Assembly (NCBI RefSeq): GCF_000803645.1
Contig: NZ_CP009122.1
Coordinates: forward strand, 658,501-722,500
Direction of reading: 5' to 3'
DNA: 64,000 bases
Source: Sphingopyxis fribergensis
Lineage (GTDB): Bacteria; Pseudomonadota; Alphaproteobacteria; Sphingomonadales; Sphingomonadaceae
The translations under genes and the position numbers were made by a program. The notes beneath the pieces were generated by a model. It searched no databases, was not told the DNA's origin, and was given only the letters and a program-made list of their open reading frames with translations. Shown piece after piece: positions 7,742-18,652 of the stretch (the first letter of the stretch is position 1; every line of letters starts with the position of its first letter).

Positions 7742-9282
7742 GTGTTTTCGTGCTCGAACAGCCGCAGCTTGCGGCCGGTCTTGCCCAGCGACATGCGATC
7801 AGCGAGCGGCAGCGCAAAGCGTAGCGCAAGCCAGATCGCGGCAACCGCGATCAAGCCGAGCAGGGGCAGCGATACGGCGTCGGGCAGCAGGTCCGCGAAC
7901 ACGGCTGCGGTGCCGGCCACCAGAGTGATCGCTATCCCGCGCAAGGCCACCGCCGGAAATTGCGCATCGAAGGGATGCAGCTTCTCGATCATCGCGAGCT
8001 GAAGTGTCGGGATCGCGGCCATCACGACGAGCCCGATCGCTGTCGCGAGCGTCACGCCGGTCAGCGGATCGAGGTGCCCCACGACCAGCCACCCCGCACC
8101 CACCGCGACGGCAACGCCGAAGATGCTCGCGGTGAGCTGTTGGCGGAAGGCGGCGACAACCTGCAGCACCGGCGCCGAAATACCTAGCACCGCTTCAGCG
8201 GCGCGCGCGAACAGCAGGATGACGAGCGCGGCCTGCGCCGCCTGCGCCTGATGCCCGAACAGGCCGAGCAGCGACGCGCTGCCTGCGGCCAGCACGGCGG
8301 CAAGCGGCAGCGCGATCGCCGAGATCAGCCGCGTCGCATAGGCATAAATGTCGGCGACCTGCCGCCGGTCCTCGCGTTCGGCGCTCGCGGCCAGCGGCGC
8401 CATCACGTAGGTGAACGCAATTCGCACGAGCTGGACGACGCTCGACAGCTTGCGCGCGATCGTGAACAGGCCGGCAGCCGCTGCGCCAGCCGCGCCGGGA
8501 AGCAGCATATTGAGGATGAGCGCGGGCGCGTCGCCGAACAGCCGCGTGATGATGTTCGACGGCAGGATCGAAAGTCCCGCCCAGAAGGTGTTGCGCGTCG
8601 TCTCGGTGACCCAAGGCCCGGCCCACAAATCGGCAAAACTATAGTGGCGCGCGAGCAGACGCACGCTGAGCGCCGCGGTGATTGCAAGCGAGCAGAGATG
8701 CGCGATGAACAGGCCCTTGAGGCCAAGTCCGCCGGCGAAAAACAGCCCCGCGAACACCAGTCGCAGCATCTGTTCCCACACGATCCGCAGCCGGATTTCG
8801 GCACCAAACACCATCCGCGCGCGCAAGGCCGACGTCGCGATCTCGACAAAGGCCCATAGCGGCAGCGCCCAGACGAAGATGCGTATCGCGGGGGTGACGA
8901 GCTCGCGGTCATGGTCTGCGACATTGAGCAGAGGCCCGAGGTCGGCGGCAAAAGCGGCTATGATCGCCGCGACGATGATGCATGGTCCGACGCCGAAAAT
9001 CATCGCAGTACGCAGCGCCGCCGCAGCCTCGGCATTGCCCGCCGATTGCGGCACGGTGCGCTGCATCGCGCTCGTCATACCGAGGTCAAAGACATTTTCG
9101 AGCAGATTAACCGCGGCCCACAGCACAGCATAGAGGCCATAGCCCGCAAGGCCGAACATCAGCACATAGAGCGGCTGCGCGACAATCTCGACCACTGCGC
9201 CGAGACGCGCCAGCACGGTGGTGCCAAGCCCGCGCGCGACGCTGCGGCTGGTAACGGCGGGTTGGGCGACGTCTTCGCTCAT
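7738..9282 (-). CDS. oligosaccharide flippase / lipopolysaccharide biosynthesis (Wzx-like) protein
   Basis: A 514-residue polytopic membrane protein with about 12-14 hydrophobic segments of the MATE/MOP type used by Wzx flippases. ATG 9282 was chosen because residues upstream are low-complexity, polar, and would run into the sdhB promoter region. It opens the reverse operon and is coupled to the HAD phosphatase by a 4-base overlap. The likely job is to move a lipid-linked saccharide or phospho-polyol intermediate across the inner membrane, completing the pathway encoded downstream. Substrate specificity cannot be read from the sequence. Confidence 0.82.
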   Translation of the reverse strand: MSEDVAQPAVTSRSVARGLGTTVLARLGAVVEIVAQPLYVLMFGLAGYGLYAVLWAAVNLLENVFDLGMTSAMQRTVPQSAGNAEAAAALRTAMIFGVGPCIIVAAIIAAFAADLGPLLNVADHDRELVTPAIRIFVWALPLWAFVEIATSALRARMVFGAEIRLRIVWEQMLRLVFAGLFFAGGLGLKGLFIAHLCSLAITAALSVRLLARHYSFADLWAGPWVTETTRNTFWAGLSILPSNIITRLFGDAPALILNMLLPGAAGAAAAGLFTIARKLSSVVQLVRIAFTYVMAPLAASAEREDRRQVADIYAYATRLISAIALPLAAVLAAGSASLLGLFGHQAQAAQAALVILLFARAAEAVLGISAPVLQVVAAFRQQLTASIFGVAVAVGAGWLVVGHLDPLTGVTLATAIGLVVMAAIPTLQLAMIEKLHPFDAQFPAVALRGIAITLVAGTAAVFADLLPDAVSLPLLGLIAVAAIWLALRFALPLADRMSLGKTGRKLRLFEHENT

Positions 9283-9351
9283 CGTTGCCGCACCTAGCGA
9301 CTCGTTCGCCGCGCCGCCAGCGGCTTTCGCGCTTTGACTTTCTTCACCCTC

Positions 9352-9380
9352 TTGTCGACTCTGCCATTCGGGTCTAGGCA
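9352..9380 (+). promoter_or_regulatory. possible sigma-70 promoter of sdhB
   Basis: TTGTCG (9352-9357) and TAGGCA (9375-9380) are separated by 17 bases in the 127-base gap between the divergent flippase and sdhB genes. They would place the transcript start about 20-25 bases before the sdhB ATG. The -10 match is mediocre, so this is a suggestion only. Confidence 0.3.
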
Positions 9381-9409
9381 GCCCGCAATTGTATAGGGAA
9401 CCCCGCGAT

Positions 9410-10192
9410 ATGGCCCAATTCGTCCTGCCCAAGAACAGCCGCCCGCAAAAGACGGGCAAGGTCCACAAGGCCGAAGGCGCCGCGGCGGTAAAGAAATTCA
9501 AAGTCTATCGCTACGACCCCGACAGCGGCCAGAATCCGCGTTTCGATACGTTCGAGATCGACACCGAAAAATGTGGCCCGATGGTGCTCGACGCGCTCAT
9601 CAAGATGAAGAGCGAGCAGGATTCGTCGCTGACCTTCCGCCGCTCGTGCCGCGAGGGCATTTGCGGCAGCTGTTCGATGAACATGAACGGCAAGAACGGC
9701 CTCGCCTGCACGACCGCGATCGAGGATCTGAAGGGCGACATCACGATCACCCCGCTGCCGTCGATGGACGTGATCAAGGACCTCGTCCCCGATTTCACCC
9801 ATTTCTACGCGCAATATGCGTCGATCGAACCGTGGCTGAAGACCAAGACGACGACGCCGAGCGGCAAGGAACGGCTGCAATCGCCCGAGGAGCGCGAGAA
9901 GCTCGACGGCCTCTATGAGTGCATTCTCTGCGCTTGCTGCTCGACCAGCTGCCCGAGCTATTGGTGGAACAGCGACAAGTTCCTCGGCCCCGCGATCCTG
10001 CTTCAGGCCTATCGCTGGCTCGCCGACAGCCGCGACGAAATGACCGGCGAGCGGCTCGACGAGCTTGAGGATCCGTTCCGCCTCTATCGCTGCCACACGA
10101 TCATGAACTGCGCCAACGCCTGCCCCAAGGGCCTCAGCCCGGCGCGCGCGATTGCCGAGATCAAGAAACTGGAAGCCGAGCGGCACGTGTGA
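9410..10192 (+). CDS. sdhB: succinate dehydrogenase iron-sulfur subunit
   Basis: A 260-residue SdhB, close to the usual length. The [2Fe-2S] ligands are C80, C85, C88 and C100. The ferredoxin-like domain carries C171, C174, C177 and C181, plus C228, C234 and C238, for the [4Fe-4S] and [3Fe-4S] clusters. It passes electrons from the FAD subunit to quinone in respiratory complex II. ATG 9410 gives the expected [10 protein letters not shown] opening. No sdhC, sdhD or sdhA flanks it; the next genes are a thioesterase and zapE, coupled through GTGA overlaps, so the other subunits must be encoded elsewhere. Confidence 0.96.
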   Translation: MAQFVLPKNSRPQKTGKVHKAEGAAAVKKFKVYRYDPDSGQNPRFDTFEIDTEKCGPMVLDALIKMKSEQDSSLTFRRSCREGICGSCSMNMNGKNGLACTTAIEDLKGDITITPLPSMDVIKDLVPDFTHFYAQYASIEPWLKTKTTTPSGKERLQSPEEREKLDGLYECILCACCSTSCPSYWWNSDKFLGPAILLQAYRWLADSRDEMTGERLDELEDPFRLYRCHTIMNCANACPKGLSPARAIAEIKKLEAERHV

Positions 10193-10680
10193 ACGACGGG
10201 ATCGAGGAGCCGAAGCGCCGCGAATATTTCAGCGCCGAGGAACTGGACGGCGGCTGGATCAGCTGGGACCTCAAGGACGCGACGCGGTTCAACAGCTTCA
10301 TCGAACCGCTGGCGGTGCGTGTCGAGGCGCCGACATCAGATGGTCGACCGCGCGCAAGGGTGCGGATGCTGCCCGAACGCAAGCACAGCAACCTCGGCGA
10401 TAATGTCCATGGCGCGGTGACGCTGGCGCTCGTCGACATCGCGCTGTTTGCCGCGTCGCACCAGTTTGGCTCGCTCAACGCGGGGCATTCGGTCACGCTC
10501 GACCTGTCGACGCAATTTGTCGGCGCCGGCCGCGTCGGCGAGCCGCTTGACGCTATGGTCGAACTGGTGCGCGAGACGGGGCGGCTGATCTTCCTGCGCG
10601 GGCTGGTCGTGCAGGGGGAGGGCGACAGTCATATCGTGTTGAGCTTTGCCGGGACGATCCGGAAGGCGAGCCAAAAGTGA
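10189..10680 (+). CDS. PaaI-like hotdog thioesterase
   Basis: A 163-residue hotdog-fold protein of the PaaI/YbgC-like acyl-CoA thioesterase group. The active-site neighbourhood [19 protein letters not shown] is recognisable: the asparagine, the HG at the start of the long helix and the acidic residue within the helix. It starts at GTG 10189 inside the sdhB stop (GTGA) and ends in another GTGA overlap with zapE. Members hydrolyse acyl-CoA thioesters, often aromatic or medium-chain. The acyl group is unknown, and linkage to sdhB probably reflects shared expression rather than a joint reaction. Confidence 0.82.
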   Translation: MNDGIEEPKRREYFSAEELDGGWISWDLKDATRFNSFIEPLAVRVEAPTSDGRPRARVRMLPERKHSNLGDNVHGAVTLALVDIALFAASHQFGSLNAGHSVTLDLSTQFVGAGRVGEPLDAMVELVRETGRLIFLRGLVVQGEGDSHIVLSFAGTIRKASQK

Positions 10681-11798
10681 CCAGTGTTCTTGCGGCCTAT
10701 GACGCGCTCGTCGCGGCGGGCGAACTTCGCCCCGATCCCGAACAGCGTGCTGCGGCCGAGCGGCTGAACCGGTTGCAGGCCGAACTTGAAGCGGTGCCGA
10801 AGCGCGGCAGCCTGCTGTGGCGTCTCGCGGGGCGCAAGCCCGAGGCGCTGCGCGGCGTCTATCTGTGGGGTGCGGTCGGGCGCGGCAAGTCGATGCTGAT
10901 GGACCTGTTCTACGATCAGTTGAATATCCAGCGGAAGCGGCGCGTCCATTTCCATGCCTTCATGCTCGACGTCCATGCCCGGATGCGCGAGGTGCGGAAG
11001 AGCGAAAGCGGCGATCCGATCCCGCTCGTCGCCGATGCGCTCGCCGAGAACACGCGCTGCCTTGCGTTCGACGAGATGGTCGTGAACAACAGCGCCGATG
11101 CGATGATCCTGTCGCGCCTGTTCACCGCGCTGATCGAGCGCGGGGTGACGATGGTCGCGACGTCGAATCGCCCGCCGAAGGATCTCTACAAGGACGGGCT
11201 CAACCGCGAGCATTTCCTGCCCTTCATCGCGCTGGTCGAGGAACGGCTCGACGTGATGGGGCTCAACGGTCCGACCGACTATCGTCGTGATAGGCTGGGC
11301 GACGGCGCGCGCTGGTTCGTGCCCGCCGACGATGCCGCGAGCGCCGCGCTGTCGGCCGCCTTCTTTCGCCTTACCGACTATCCGCCCGAGGATCGCGCGA
11401 ACGTTCCGACGCTCGAACTCGACGTCGGAGGCGGGCGGACGCTGCACGTGCCAAAGGCGCTAAAGGGCGTCGCGGTTTTTTCGTTCAAGCGCTTGTGCGG
11501 CGAGGCGCGCGGTGCGGCCGATTATCTGGCCGTCGCGCGGTATTTTCACGCCGTCATCATCGTCGGTATCCCGCGCATGGGCCCCGAGAACCGCAACGAG
11601 GCTGCCCGCTTCGTCACGCTGATCGACGCGCTTTACGAATATAAGGTCAAGCTGCTCGCGAGCGCGGCCGCGATGCCCGACCAGCTTTACATCGCAGGCG
11701 ACGGGGCGTTCGAATTCGAGCGCACGGCAAGCCGTCTCGCCGAAATGCAGTCGGACGATTATCTGGCGCTAGGCCACGGCCAGGAAGACGCCACCTAA
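10677..11798 (+). CDS. zapE: cell division protein ZapE (AFG1-like ATPase)
   Basis: A 373-residue AFG1/ZapE P-loop ATPase of normal length. Walker A is GAVGRGKS at 65-72, Walker B ends in FDE at 131-133, and sensor-like TSNRPP follows. In E. coli ZapE affects Z-ring stability, especially under low oxygen; eukaryotic AFG1 assists respiratory-complex turnover, which agrees with the position downstream of sdhB. It starts at GTG 10677 overlapping the thioesterase stop. The last 30 bases overlap the 3' end of the opposing deacetylase gene. Confidence 0.92.
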   Translation: MTSVLAAYDALVAAGELRPDPEQRAAAERLNRLQAELEAVPKRGSLLWRLAGRKPEALRGVYLWGAVGRGKSMLMDLFYDQLNIQRKRRVHFHAFMLDVHARMREVRKSESGDPIPLVADALAENTRCLAFDEMVVNNSADAMILSRLFTALIERGVTMVATSNRPPKDLYKDGLNREHFLPFIALVEERLDVMGLNGPTDYRRDRLGDGARWFVPADDAASAALSAAFFRLTDYPPEDRANVPTLELDVGGGRTLHVPKALKGVAVFSFKRLCGEARGAADYLAVARYFHAVIIVGIPRMGPENRNEAARFVTLIDALYEYKVKLLASAAAMPDQLYIAGDGAFEFERTASRLAEMQSDDYLALGHGQEDAT

Positions 11799-12812
11799 AA
11801 TCTTGCCCCAGCGCGACGAGTTGACCGTCACGGTAATCAGGTCACGGACATAGCGTACCTCATGCGCCAGATGGCCATAGGCCTGTTCGATCGTGCGGCG
11901 CAGCGTTCGCAAGGGTTTCGGCGCGGCAACGCCGATCCGTGCCGGGCGCTCGGGCGGCCCGGGCAGGGTGGCAAAGCCGCCGCTGGTTACCCGCGTGTCA
12001 TCGGCGACGGCGCGGCACAAGGCTTCCATCCGCGAAATCGCCAGGCCATTCGGAACCTCGCGGTCGCGGCTCAGCAATTCGAAACTGTGGCTGAACGCCG
12101 AAAACTGGATCGCGCCGCTCGCCGCGCTGTGATCGAGCGCGTCGCGCATTTCCTCTTCGGACATCGCGCATAGCTGCGCGGGGCGAAAGCGGCTCGCGCG
12201 GTCCATCAGCCCGCTGACGGGTACCTCGACCACGCCATGGTGGGTGCGCATGCCGAGATTGCCGGCGTCGAGCGAGATGTCGCAGCCATGGCCCTGATAC
12301 GCGCCGTTGAAGCTGCTGTCGAAGCGGAAGCCCAAGGCGGCCAGCGCGCGTAGCGTGTCGTCGTTGGCGCCGAAATTGCCGGCACGAAAGGCGGTCGGCT
12401 TCGGCGCGCCGGCACCGACAAGAATGTCGCGGGCAAGCGCGATCAGCTTCTTCTGCGCGCCAAGCGGGAAATCGCCGATATTGCGGCCGGTGAGCCGCCC
12501 GACGGGGTTGAAGCGCGCAAAGGCGAGCCATTCGGTGTGGATATGGACCTGTACCTCATGTCCGCGGGCGACGACCGGCCGGACGATCGCGTCGATCACT
12601 TCGGGGCCATAAACCAGCGCGGGCATCGGATCGACGAAGAAGGTCCCGGTCAGCCCGTGGCGCTCCAGCATATCCATCTGGAAAATAATGCCGAAATCGC
12701 CGTCGCGGCAGCGCCCGAGGATCGAGCTTTCGAAATTGGCGCGCGCGTTGGCGCCGCGCTGGTAGAGGCCGGCCGACAATTCGGTATCGAAACTGATAAT
12801 TGCCCGGGTCAC
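11769..12812 (-). CDS. polysaccharide deacetylase family protein
   Basis: A 347-residue protein of the NodB/polysaccharide-deacetylase superfamily in a diverged form. Early ISFDTE carries the metal/catalytic Asp, and VHIHTEW supplies the His-x-His metal site. The TGTFFVD and AFRAGNFG blocks match core strands of the family. No signal peptide is seen, so it is likely cytoplasmic, as with several sphingomonad members annotated near glycan genes. The C-terminal codons run antisense through the last 30 bases of zapE. Substrate unknown; N- or O-deacetylation of a surface-glycan precursor is the family expectation. Confidence 0.78.
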   Translation of the reverse strand: MTRAIISFDTELSAGLYQRGANARANFESSILGRCRDGDFGIIFQMDMLERHGLTGTFFVDPMPALVYGPEVIDAIVRPVVARGHEVQVHIHTEWLAFARFNPVGRLTGRNIGDFPLGAQKKLIALARDILVGAGAPKPTAFRAGNFGANDDTLRALAALGFRFDSSFNGAYQGHGCDISLDAGNLGMRTHHGVVEVPVSGLMDRASRFRPAQLCAMSEEEMRDALDHSAASGAIQFSAFSHSFELLSRDREVPNGLAISRMEALCRAVADDTRVTSGGFATLPGPPERPARIGVAAPKPLRTLRRTIEQAYGHLAHEVRYVRDLITVTVNSSRWGKILGGVFLAVA

Positions 12813-13051
12813 ACCTCGCGCCTAACAATACTGCGATAAGGGAGAGTTAACCGGCCCCTCCGGGATATCCCGTCCGATGCGACATACCCTAATGTGCTGA
12901 TATATAGCCACCAGGATAGGGCAACCCCGCCAAATATCCATCTATCCTGACGGACAATCCGGTGTCAGCGTTGCGGAAGCGTCATATCCTGTTTGCGCTT
13001 TGCAGTCGTCCATAGGACAGCAGGACGAGCGCTCGCACAGTTTATAGTTAT

Positions 13052-14182
<1,131 letters not shown>

Positions 14183-14183
<1 letters not shown>

Positions 14184-14827
14184 TGCGCGGGTTCGTTTCG
14201 ATCTTTTGTGCGGTCGGCTTCAGCATTGCTGGAGCCGACTCCGCACTTGCCCAGAACGGCGCGATGTGGGTCGATGACAAGGGGCGTACGACAATCCTCG
14301 GATATGGCGGTCCCGACACAGGATCGCCGATTTCGGCCAATACCCCGGTCGGAGACATGGTGGATTTATTCGATTCGGTCTGCTTGCCCAAGGCGGGGAA
14401 GCCTCATGACGCGGCGACCACGTTGGCGGCGGAAAATCGCCTCGAAGCCCGGCCGTTTATCATTGCCGGTACAAAGAAAGAGCCGCCAATAGAGCTTGCG
14501 ATCTGGCATGCTCCGGGGGCAGTTCTCGCCGCCACAGATGGCTTTTTTGCAGCGCCTCAAGCGCAGTGCAATGCAGTCTTCTATGTGAATGCTTTGCCTG
14601 ATCGAGCCGAGCTTGTCTCTGCCATGCAGAGCAAATACGGCGCCCCGGTCAACGCCGATGAGGCGACGGACAAGAACGGCAAGCCCCGAAAATATTACAC
14701 ACCCGAATGGTCGATCACGTCCAACGGCAACGCGCTCATGGTGAGCGCAACCCTGATGGCTGCGAGCAGATCTACGCCTGGCAACCGCGTCCACTTGGCC
14801 GCACGACTAAATGGAAACGTTAAATGA
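14183..14827 (+). CDS. secreted hypothetical protein between mdh and sucD
   Basis: A 214-residue protein I do not recognise. It begins with a clear signal peptide (hydrophobic core about residues 4-18, likely cleavage after A23 in ALA-Q), so the mature part is periplasmic or exported. The mature chain has two Cys (in DSVCLPK and QAQCNAV) that could form a disulfide. It starts in the mdh stop (TGATG) and overlaps sucD by ATGA, so it is locked into the TCA operon. Codon choice looks richer in A/T third positions than its neighbours, which may mean later acquisition. It occupies the position where sucC is often found. Confidence 0.75.
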
Positions 14828-15714
14828 GCATCCTCATCGACAAGAATACCAAGGTCATCACGCAGGGGATGACCGGTGCCACCGGCACCTTCCACACCGA
14901 ACAGGCGCTCGCCTATGGAACGCAGATGGTCGGCGGCGTGACGCCGGGCAAGGGCGGCACGACGCACATCGGCCTACCGATGTTCAACACCGTCGAGGAA
15001 GCAAAACATGCGACCGGCGCGACCGCGTCGGTCATCTATGTGCCGCCGCCGTTCGCCGCCGACTCGATCCTCGAAGCGATCGACGCCGAGGTCGAACTGA
15101 TCGTCGCGATCACCGAAGGCATCCCGGTGCTCGATATGGTCAAGGTGAAGCGTGCTCTCAGCGGTTCGAAATCGCGCCTGATCGGCCCGAACTGCCCCGG
15201 CGTGCTGACCCCCGGTGAGTGCAAGATCGGCATCATGCCCGGCAGCATCTTTTCGAAGGGCAGCGTCGGCGTCGTCTCGCGCTCGGGCACGCTGACCTAT
15301 GAGGCGGTGTTCCAGACCACGAACGTGGGCCTTGGCCAGACGACTGCGGTCGGCATCGGCGGCGACCCGGTCAACGGCACCAACTTCATCGACGTGCTCG
15401 AACTGTTCCTCGCCGACGAAGCGACCAAGTCGATCATCATGATCGGCGAAATCGGCGGCGACGCCGAGGAACAGGCAGCGCAGTTCCTGATCGACGAAGC
15501 CAAGCGCGGCCGCAAAAAACCGATGGCCGGCTTCATCGCGGGCCGCACCGCGCCTCCGGGCCGCCGGATGGGCCATGCCGGCGCGATCGTGTCGGGCGGC
15601 AAGGGCGATGCCGAAAGCAAGATCGCGGCGATGGAAGCCGCGGGCATCAAGGTGTCGGCGAGCCCGTCGGAACTCGGCTCGACCCTCGCCGAAGTGCTGA
15701 AGGAACGCGTCTGA
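14824..15714 (+). CDS. sucD: succinyl-CoA synthetase alpha subunit
   Basis: A 296-residue SucD of standard length. The CoA-binding Rossmann domain is N-terminal, GPNCPG lies at 121-126, and the phosphorylated active-site His is H251 in [10 protein letters not shown]. With the beta subunit it forms succinyl-CoA synthetase, which couples succinyl-CoA cleavage to ATP or GTP formation. The start ATG overlaps the previous stop (ATGA). The beta subunit gene sucC is not in the window. A strong hairpin follows the stop, separating sucD from sucA. Confidence 0.96.
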   Translation: MSILIDKNTKVITQGMTGATGTFHTEQALAYGTQMVGGVTPGKGGTTHIGLPMFNTVEEAKHATGATASVIYVPPPFAADSILEAIDAEVELIVAITEGIPVLDMVKVKRALSGSKSRLIGPNCPGVLTPGECKIGIMPGSIFSKGSVGVVSRSGTLTYEAVFQTTNVGLGQTTAVGIGGDPVNGTNFIDVLELFLADEATKSIIMIGEIGGDAEEQAAQFLIDEAKRGRKKPMAGFIAGRTAPPGRRMGHAGAIVSGGKGDAESKIAAMEAAGIKVSASPSELGSTLAEVLKERV

Positions 15715-15720
15715 TCGGAC

Positions 15721-15752
15721 GGCCCGCCGGCGCCCTTTGCCGGCGGGCCTTT
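15721..15752 (+). terminator. intrinsic terminator or attenuator between sucD and sucA
   Basis: A perfect 11-bp stem, GGCCCGCCGGC (15721-15731) with GCCGGCGGGCC (15739-15749), has a 7-base loop and is followed by TTT. The U-run is short, so partial read-through into sucA is likely. Confidence 0.6.
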
Positions 15753-15797
15753 GATCCCCATATAAAATCCCACCCCTACCTCCCCGTGGAAAAGCAG

Positions 15798-18620
15798 ATG
15801 AACCTCGAACGACAAAGCTTCGACATCGACGAGCCGCAGGCCGGCCCGAGCTGGGCGCCGAAGAACTGGCCCCAGATCGATAGCGACGACCTGACCGCCG
15901 CGCTCGACCCGCAGCAGATGCAAGTCGCGGTGAAGGCCGCCGCCGCCAAGGCGGGTGCCGCGCTGTCGAGCGCCGAGGTCGAGCGCGCCGCCGACGATTC
16001 GATCCGCGCGATGATGCTGATCCGCACCTATCGCGTGCGCGGCCATCTTGCTGCCAATCTCGATCCGCTCGGCCTCAGCACGCGCGAGCTGCCCGCCGAC
16101 CTCACGCCGGAATTTCACGGCTTTGTCGGCGCCGATCAGGACCGCCCGGTGTTCATCGGCGGCACGCTCGGCCTCGAGCGCGCGACGGTGCGCGAGATCG
16201 TCGCCATCCTGCGCGCCAATTATTGCGGCAATGTCGGCCTTGAATATATGCATATCGCCGATCTGAAGGAGCGCCAGTTCCTCCAGGAACGGATGGAAGG
16301 CGCCGACAAGATCATCGAATTTTCGGTCGAGGGCAAACGCGCCATCCTGAACAAGGTGATCGAAGCCGAGGAGTGGGAGAAATTCCTCGCGCGCAAATAT
16401 GTCGGGACGAAGCGTTTCGGCCTCGACGGCGGCGAAAGCATGATCCCCGCAATGGAAGCGATCATCAAATATGGCGGCCAATATGGCGTGCGCGAAATCG
16501 TCTATGGCATGGCGCATCGCGGGCGGCTCAACATGCTCGCGAACGTCATGGCCAAGCCGTATAAGGTGATCTTCCACGAATTCGCCGGCGGATCGGCGAA
16601 CCCCGACGATGTCGGCGGTTCGGGCGACGTCAAATATCACCTCGGCACCTCGACCGACCGCGAATTCGGCGGTGCGTCGGTGCATATGTCGCTAGTTCCC
16701 AACCCGTCGCACCTCGAAGCCGCCGACCCCGTCGTGCTCGGCAAGGTGCGCGCGCAGCAGGTGGTGCGCGACGACCTCGAAAAGCATGAGCAGGTGCTGC
16801 CCGTGCTGATCCACGGCGACGCGGCGTTCGCGGGGCAGGGAATCGTATGGGAATGCCTCGGCTTCTCGGGCATCCGCGGTTACAACACCGGCGGCTGCAT
16901 CCACTTCATCGTGAACAACCAGATCGGCTTCACGACCAGCCCGCAGTTCGCGCGCTCGTCGCCCTATCCGTCGGACGTCGCAAAGGGCGTGATGGCGCCG
17001 ATCCTGCACGTCAACGGCGACGATCCCGAGGCGGTGACCTTTGCGTGCAAGCTCGCGATCGATTTCCGCCAGCAGTTCAAGCGCGACGTCGTGATCGACA
17101 TGTGGTGTTATCGCCGCTTTGGCCATAACGAGGGCGACGAGCCTTCGTTCACCCAGCCGCTGATGTATGCCGTCATTCGCCAGCATCCGCCGGTGTCGCA
17201 GCTTTGCGCCGCAAAGCTGGAAGCCGAAGGCGTGATCGACGCGGGCTGGGCCGATGCCCACCGCGCCGAGTTCGTCGCACGGCTCGAAGGCGATTTCGAA
17301 GCGGCGAAAAGCTACAAGCCGAACAAGGCCGACTGGTTTGCGGGTCGCTGGTCGGGGCTGCACGCCCCCGCCGATCCCGAGAATGCGCGCCGCAACATCT
17401 CGACCGGGGTTTCGGACAAATTGTTCGACGCGATCGGCCGCACGCTGACGACGATCCCCGACGACGTCGAGGTGCACAAGACGCTCCGCCGCGTGATCGA
17501 CGCGCGCGGCGCGATGTTCGCCGACAAGGGCGACGGCGAAGTGTTCGACTGGGCGACCGCCGAAAGCCTCGCTTTCGGGACCCTGCTCAGCGAGGGCTAT
17601 CAGGTCCGCCTGTCGGGCCAGGATTCGGGGCGCGGCACCTTCAGCCAGCGCCACGCGGTCTGGGTCGACCAGAAGACCGAAGCCAAATATGTGCCGCTGA
17701 CCACCGTGCCGCACGGCCGGTTCGAGGTGCTCGACAGCCCTCTCAGCGAATATGGCGTGCTCGGCTTCGAATATGGCTATGCGATGGCCGATCCGAAGAG
17801 CCTCGTGCTCTGGGAAGCGCAGTTCGGCGACTTCGCCAATGGCGCACAGATCATGATCGACCAGTTCATCGCGTCGGGCGAGGCCAAATGGCTGCGCGCC
17901 AACGGCCTCGTGCTGTTGCTGCCGCATGGCTATGAAGGGCAGGGGCCGGAACATAGCTCGGCGCGTCTCGAACGCTTCCTGCAACTCTGCGCCGGCGACA
18001 ATATCCAGGTGTGCAATATTTCGACCCCGTCGAACTATTTCCACGTCTTGCGCCGCCAAATGCTGCGGCCCTTCCGCAAACCGCTGATCATCATGACGCC
18101 GAAATCGCTGCTCCGTCACAAGCTGGCGGTGTCGCAGCGTAGCGACTTCCTCGGCGACGCGCATTTCCGGCGCATCATGTCCGACCGCACCCCGCCCGCC
18201 GACAAGGACGTCAAGCGCGTCGTGCTCTGCTCGGGCAAGGTCGGTTACGACCTGATGGAAGCCCGCGACGCGGCAGGCCTGACCGACACGACGGTGGTTC
18301 GCATCGAGCAGCTCTATCCCTTCCCCGGCGAGGCGCTCAGCGTTCGGCTGAAGCGGATGCCCAACCTCGAAGAGGTGGTTTGGGCGCAGGAAGAACCGCG
18401 CAACAACGGCGCCTGGTTCTTCGTCAACGAACTGATCGAGGATGCGCTGACCGATGCGGGCAAGAAGGGCATGCGGCCGCGCTATGCGGGCCGTGCCGCC
18501 GCGGCCTCGCCCGCGACGGGCCTGATGAGCCGTCACCAGACCGAACAGTCGGCGCTCGTCGCCGATGCGCTCGGCCTCAGCGTCCGCGCCGAAATCCGCC
18601 GTACCAAGAACAAAGCCTGA
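15798..18620 (+). CDS. sucA: 2-oxoglutarate dehydrogenase E1 component
   Basis: A 940-residue thiamine-diphosphate-dependent E1 subunit, the usual size. [12 protein letters not shown] and the ThDP/Mg site running from GDAAFAGQG to VNNQIGFTT are present, with the C-terminal transketolase-like half intact. ATG 15798 is preferred over GTG 15786 because alphaproteobacterial SucA proteins start just before a [16 protein letters not shown] segment. It decarboxylates 2-oxoglutarate and transfers succinyl to the E2 lipoyl group. Thirty-two bases separate it from sucB. The hairpin upstream suggests it may have its own promoter or be attenuated relative to mdh-sucD. Confidence 0.96.
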   Translation: MNLERQSFDIDEPQAGPSWAPKNWPQIDSDDLTAALDPQQMQVAVKAAAAKAGAALSSAEVERAADDSIRAMMLIRTYRVRGHLAANLDPLGLSTRELPADLTPEFHGFVGADQDRPVFIGGTLGLERATVREIVAILRANYCGNVGLEYMHIADLKERQFLQERMEGADKIIEFSVEGKRAILNKVIEAEEWEKFLARKYVGTKRFGLDGGESMIPAMEAIIKYGGQYGVREIVYGMAHRGRLNMLANVMAKPYKVIFHEFAGGSANPDDVGGSGDVKYHLGTSTDREFGGASVHMSLVPNPSHLEAADPVVLGKVRAQQVVRDDLEKHEQVLPVLIHGDAAFAGQGIVWECLGFSGIRGYNTGGCIHFIVNNQIGFTTSPQFARSSPYPSDVAKGVMAPILHVNGDDPEAVTFACKLAIDFRQQFKRDVVIDMWCYRRFGHNEGDEPSFTQPLMYAVIRQHPPVSQLCAAKLEAEGVIDAGWADAHRAEFVARLEGDFEAAKSYKPNKADWFAGRWSGLHAPADPENARRNISTGVSDKLFDAIGRTLTTIPDDVEVHKTLRRVIDARGAMFADKGDGEVFDWATAESLAFGTLLSEGYQVRLSGQDSGRGTFSQRHAVWVDQKTEAKYVPLTTVPHGRFEVLDSPLSEYGVLGFEYGYAMADPKSLVLWEAQFGDFANGAQIMIDQFIASGEAKWLRANGLVLLLPHGYEGQGPEHSSARLERFLQLCAGDNIQVCNISTPSNYFHVLRRQMLRPFRKPLIIMTPKSLLRHKLAVSQRSDFLGDAHFRRIMSDRTPPADKDVKRVVLCSGKVGYDLMEARDAAGLTDTTVVRIEQLYPFPGEALSVRLKRMPNLEEVVWAQEEPRNNGAWFFVNELIEDALTDAGKKGMRPRYAGRAAAASPATGLMSRHQTEQSALVADALGLSVRAEIRRTKNKA

Positions 18621-18652
18621 GCCCAGAGCCTAATCCCCAAGGAACTGCACCT

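Noticed and set aside
15297..16685. 462-codon open frame antisense to sucD and sucA
   Set aside because: It runs through two intact genes on the other strand, has His/Asp/Arg-rich composition typical of GC-rich shadow frames, and no ribosome site.
16692..18536. 614-codon open frame antisense to sucA
   Set aside because: Shadow of a conserved gene; composition is Arg/His/Ala-rich without any recognisable motif.
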